From contig WFMF01000573.1 in assembly GCA_011033025.1 (NCBI GenBank), positions 1 through 64,000 of the forward strand: a stretch of 64,000 nt of DNA. Reading direction: 5' to 3'. Made by a program: the position numbers and the translations under genes. Source of the DNA: Beroe forskalii (lineage: Eukaryota > Ctenophora > Nuda > Beroida > Beroidae). Below, piece after piece: positions 60,301 to 64,000 of this stretch (its first letter is position 1; every line of letters starts with the position of its first letter). The notes under the pieces are model-generated. The model worked only from the letters and a program-made list of their open reading frames with translations. It did no database searches and was not told the DNA's origin.

Positions 60301-61483
60301 TTCATCTAAATGATACAGTAGAATCATTCAAATACTGCCTTTTGCCAAAGTCACTACTTACTTTCGCTGTGGGGCACTGTCTTTCGTTGAACTTTTGTCC
60401 TGAAAGAAGGGTATAAGTTAAATCGGGTCGATTCCCCATTTTGGTACAACTTACATGAAAATTGGCCATTTTCTAAATTTCTTCCTTAAAATTTTCCGCG
60501 CTGACGCGACAGACAATCGATTATTTTGTGGGAACGTGCGCGGCTTCTGCGCGCGGCTCATTATGATGATCAAGTCTGTAACCTCGCGCGTTACGCAAAC
60601 CAACGCCATTTTGTCACACTGTGCCAATGTGCCGCGAAATTGACGAGCATAACGCACAAAAACCCAGTGGCCAGAACACAGACTGAAAAGAGGTCCAGAT
60701 AAAACGTCATTCCTTCCGGTTAGTATAGTGATATCAGCAACCTGAAACTATTTCTCGACTGATGACGAATACCAAAAACAATATCACAGTCGCACGAGAA
60801 AGCGTTGTCAGTTCTAGCATATTAACGAAAACAGTACACACGATGATTTGATGTCCTTGACATAAACATTATGAATATCACTAAATGCAATGAGCAGCAC
60901 AGTGATGACTTACTCGGGCACGGCTTCAAATAGGCCAAATCATTTTGTGCAATTTTCGACGTATGGAAGGGAGAGATCAAGTCTACATGGATGTTTTAAT
61001 TTGCGTACCCCGACATTATTTTAATTATTTCTGCGTTTGTGACATTTCATTAAACGGCGCTGGTGACTAACTTGGGATCTCCTGCTTTTACTTAAATACC
61101 CATAATATCAGCATATTGCGGCGGTGCAAAGCCCGAAAATCGAATGTTATTTTGTTTCAATCTAGAATTAAATTACTGGGGGTTCACCTTTGCGTTTCCA
61201 ACGTCTCCGTTGCTTTCACCGGTGTTTTCTGAAATGAATGTGATTGTAAGATTCCAAAAGAAGAAGATATGACAATTTAGACATTTTACAGAATTCAAAA
61301 CAACGAATGACCGTAGTAAACAAAAAAAGATTTCTAGTAAAAATGTCCATGGTGGAAAAATGTCCAAGACAGAAAAATTTCGGAATTTGGACAATTAAAT
61401 CTGCGTCATAAAACTACGTCTAATTACCTACCATGTTCATCAGGATGTACTGTCTTTTTTCCAAGAGAAATTCCACAGCCCAT
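57384..61483 (-). CDS. C1orf21: C1orf21-like small acylated protein, complete (six exons)
   Basis: Minus-strand exons 61483-61432, 61228-61188, 60399-60362, 60199-60128, 58216-58178 and 57474-57384 splice with canonical GT-AG borders and matching phases into 333 nt, 110 aa plus stop. Human C1orf21 is 121 aa. The start MGCGISLGKK matches the family start MGC, with Gly2 for myristoylation and Cys3 for palmitoylation. The end QVEFFKMLDAKIEEGADYLS then EEED matches the family end QEFFRMLDEKIEKGRDY...SEEED remembered from the human protein. The middle is polar and divergent. The function of the family is unknown; membrane attachment is expected. The 39-nt exon 58216-58178 keeps phase and could be skipped without frame change. 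If its donor is not used it ends in TAA, giving a shorter alternative C-terminus. Confidence 0.85.
58830..58851. repeat. 22-bp perfect palindrome
   Basis: CTGTACAGTGT followed immediately by its exact reverse complement. It lies in an intron of the C1orf21-like gene. It could be a hairpin or a dimeric-protein binding site; function unknown. Confidence 0.8.
58970..59270. repeat. Minisatellite GTGAATTGGTGTCAGGGTGA (antisense of the CTGACACCA type)
   Basis: Units of about 28 bp built from GTGAA(T/C)TGGTGTCAGGGT plus a spacer (GAGCAAT or AATCA) repeat between 58970 and 59270. The reverse complement has the core CCTGACACCAATTCAC, the same as the arrays at 3070-3509 and 63250-63620. It is intronic to the C1orf21-like gene. 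Confidence 0.85.
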
Positions 61484-63250
61484 GTTAGGTTTCCGCTACA
61501 CCCCATAGCCGGGGATTAGGTGTTTCGGTGACATCATCATAGTTCTTACATCCTCAAATGAAATGACATATTAAATGTGATGCGCATTTGTAATGGTATG
61601 TGCAGTTAATGAAGGGGCAATGTGAGCACTAACATATTAACATACTCATTTAAATGCTTTGTAAAGTTCAACTGAAATAAAAAATTAACAACTAAAGATG
61701 AAATAGAATAAGTATATTATAAAATCTATCCATCGGCTAAGACAGTGTATCAGCGCACATTCCAATGCCCTTCAAGCTTGTGTTAATCAGGACCGATCAA
61801 AGGAGCCAAATAACATATTATAATCTACGAACTACAGTACAGAAGTGCTGTAGTCCGATCCATCCATATCTTTTTGTTACAAAATGCAAACAAATTATGA
61901 ATATTCTAATTGAATTCACTTGAATATTACCAAGAAATATTAAACACATACGACGAAGGTCGAAGAATGACCAATTAAAAAGTGCTAATCTGTTAAAATA
62001 TTCAACCCCGATAGTCTGTATAAAGCTGCCCAGTGTCCATATATTAGAATTCGTAACTGCTTAACTGCGACAAACTATCAATTTCGTTCATGTCTCAGAT
62101 ATATGATACACGAGCAAGCCTATAATTCAGCGAAGTTGTTTGACTAGCCTAACATAGCCAATGGTGTGAACGTGTGCCGTTAAAATTTTAAAATGGGTAT
62201 ATTCGAACGAGTTTTGAATCGAAGATAACCATCTGGAGCTCGCTTAGTAAACACGATCGTAGGCAAAGATAAGATAATAGAATGTAAGACCTGTGGTCAT
62301 GGCCCATGGGAAACAAGAAAATTCAGAAACAAAACTTCCCCAAGATTCCTGGGAGATACCATATATTATGCAAATACATATATTATTATCCCTAATGACG
62401 CATCCGGAATCCAGTACAAACCATGTGCAAACACAGAATATAATACACTGACACACATTACACTCGAAAATATTATACACGCAGAAATTTACCATGATTA
62501 CGTCATCAAATTCTTGAAAAACTGTCTTGAATAAGCTGAATTCCATGAAAAAGGTGTTTACGCAAGTTGATGGCGTCATAAAATTATACAGATCATAAGT
62601 CTAAGGAAGATTTCCGTGTTAGCTGGTCTAATGTCATCGCTTTTTAAACAACGCTCTGTTTTTTTGCTATGGAGTTAAATACTTCACAGTCGGCAAAATG
62701 CGTGATCGTACATTTTAAAAGATTTTCTGAATTCTAATTTGCTCCGGCCTCCAATGGGCGGAGGAAAGGTTTTTGAAAGTTTATATAAAACCAAAAAAAC
62801 AAAATACGTTATATAATTTTTGAATAAGGGCAATGAAATTGCAAAATGGAAAGTCGGCTATAATAATAATATGCAATCTAGTCTTACACGACAGCAACTA
62901 TCAACAACAGATCAGCCATCATAAATAGACCTGATCTCGTAGCAACAGTTGGATTTGATTAATTAATAGTTCATCGCCATCATGAAATCACATTTTATGT
63001 AAGACCTTTAATATTTTAATATGTCCATCGAAATAATGCAATATAATGATGAAAAAGATTAAATTTACTATACACAGTAGAAAACGTAAAGAGTTATGAA
63101 ATAGAACATGAAATGAAAAGAAAGTTCAGCATTCAAGCATTCAGATATATTTATATTAGAGTATTAGTCTTTTTTTGCTTTTTTTGTTTGATTTTTTTCT
63201 GTCAAGAAGAGTTTTATACCGTGGTGATAAATAAATGTTACAAATGAGAT
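61484..63250. other. Upstream flank of the C1orf21-like gene; no gene seen
   Basis: AT-rich DNA, presumably holding the promoter and 5' UTR of the C1orf21-like gene near 61484-61560. No ORF with recognisable domains; the minus-strand ORF at 62579-62244 is Cys/Phe/Ile-rich without a motif and is not called. Confidence 0.45.
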
Positions 63251-63620
63251 TGAGACAAGCAACTCTGACATCACTCTACCCTGACACAACCCTGACACCA
63301 CTCCACACTGACACCACTCAGCACTGACACCACTACACACTGACACCACTCCACTCTGACACCACTCCACTCTGACATCACTCCACTCTGACACCACTAC
63401 AGTCTGACACCACTCCACCCTGACACCACTCCACTCTGACATCACTCCACTCTGACACCACTCCACTCCGATTTGATCTGACTTCACTCTGACACCACTC
63501 CACTCCGATTTGATTTGACTTAACTCTGACACCATTTCACCCCGATTTGATTTGACTTCACTCTGACACCACTTCACTCCGATTTGATTTGACTCCACTC
63601 TGACACCACTTCACTTTTCT
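63250..63620. repeat. CTGACACCACTCCACT minisatellite
   Basis: About 22 units of ~16 bp (CTCTGACACCACTCCA type), with some longer composite units containing TCCGATTTGATTTGACTTCA. The core matches the arrays at 3070-3509 (sense) and 58970-59270 (antisense). A 144-codon minus-strand ORF across it is a product of the repeat. Confidence 0.9.
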
Positions 63621-64000
63621 TTGATTTCACTCCACCCTGAAACTATATTCTGACTTCACACAACATTAATTCTTGTATCAATACTCACTATAATGGCCAT
63701 CGGGGGTTTGCTAATAAAGGAACTCCACAAATAATTGATACAAAACACTAAGCAGCGGAACTGAATTAGAAAATAAGTATGAAATCATTCATTTCAATAA
63801 GATTTAACAAATATTTAATATGTTGCCATGACGACCAATACAGTTCCAGGCTTTCAGGACTTCGGTAAAATGGTGCATCTTAACTTCCTAAGTCACAGAC
63901 GACAACTAGCACATTCTATTCCAAAGCTCCTGTTATTCAAACTTTCTCTTATCATATTTTAAACGTTTAATTAAACGTTTTCATCTTAAGATCGGAGATA

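Noticed and set aside
62244-62579. 111-codon Cys/Phe-rich minus-strand ORF
   Set aside because: Composition follows AT-rich DNA; no domain, no splice context.
63164-63598. 144-codon minus-strand ORF with repeated SGVRVEWCQ-like units
   Set aside because: It lies wholly within the CTGACACCA minisatellite; the repeat alone explains the open frame, and there is no other coding signal.

Overview
The window looks like nuclear DNA of a non-vertebrate animal. It is AT-rich, and its genes are split into many small exons with GT-AG borders. They encode metazoan families: a TMEM260-type glycosyltransferase, a SMYD-type SET/MYND protein, a PDE1-like phosphodiesterase, a WD40 protein, a rhodopsin-like GPCR and a C1orf21 homologue. 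The phylum cannot be fixed from the sequence alone. There is no sign of operons, tRNA, rRNA or CRISPR.

Layout. 1-1240 is a ~350-bp tandem satellite. 1348-9344 (+) holds the last 11 exons of a TMEM260-like gene; its 3-kb eighth intron contains an antisense SMYD-like gene (7232-5171). 9345-16570 is gene-poor and rich in small mobile or hairpin elements. 16574-20676 (+) is a large serine-rich protein of unknown family. 25417-23259 (-) is a three-exon PDE1-like enzyme with a predicted acylated N-terminus. It shares a 324-bp divergent promoter region with a WD40-repeat gene (25742-34789, +) whose reading frame breaks several times. 36846-35860 (-) is a single-exon GPCR whose last codons lie in a minisatellite. 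39799-38617 (-) is a secreted Cys-rich protein resembling the PCSK9 C-terminal domain. 45131-55697 (+) is a 21-exon coiled-coil / EF-hand protein ending in a CAAX box. 61483-57384 (-) is a complete six-exon C1orf21 homologue, recovered from exons as short as 38-52 nt. The right end is a minisatellite.

Two themes stand out. First, tandem duplications repeatedly straddle exon-intron borders. In the clearest case, intron 6 of the TMEM260-like gene (3180-3509) is made of minisatellite units matching the neighbouring exon and ends in a 19-bp copy of the end of that exon, as expected for a recently born intron. Related units occur in two further arrays at 58970-59270 and 63250-63620. Second, a dispersed ~44-bp element bounded by TGACGTCA (CRE-like) palindromes recurs through non-coding DNA. 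At least 14 exact TGACGTCA sites are present where about one is expected by chance, and two copies lie about 200 bp from paired CArG boxes.

Three predicted proteins carry lipid-anchor signals: the PDE and C1orf21 homologue (N-terminal Gly/Cys) and the EF-hand protein (C-terminal CAAX). No functional link between the genes is evident.
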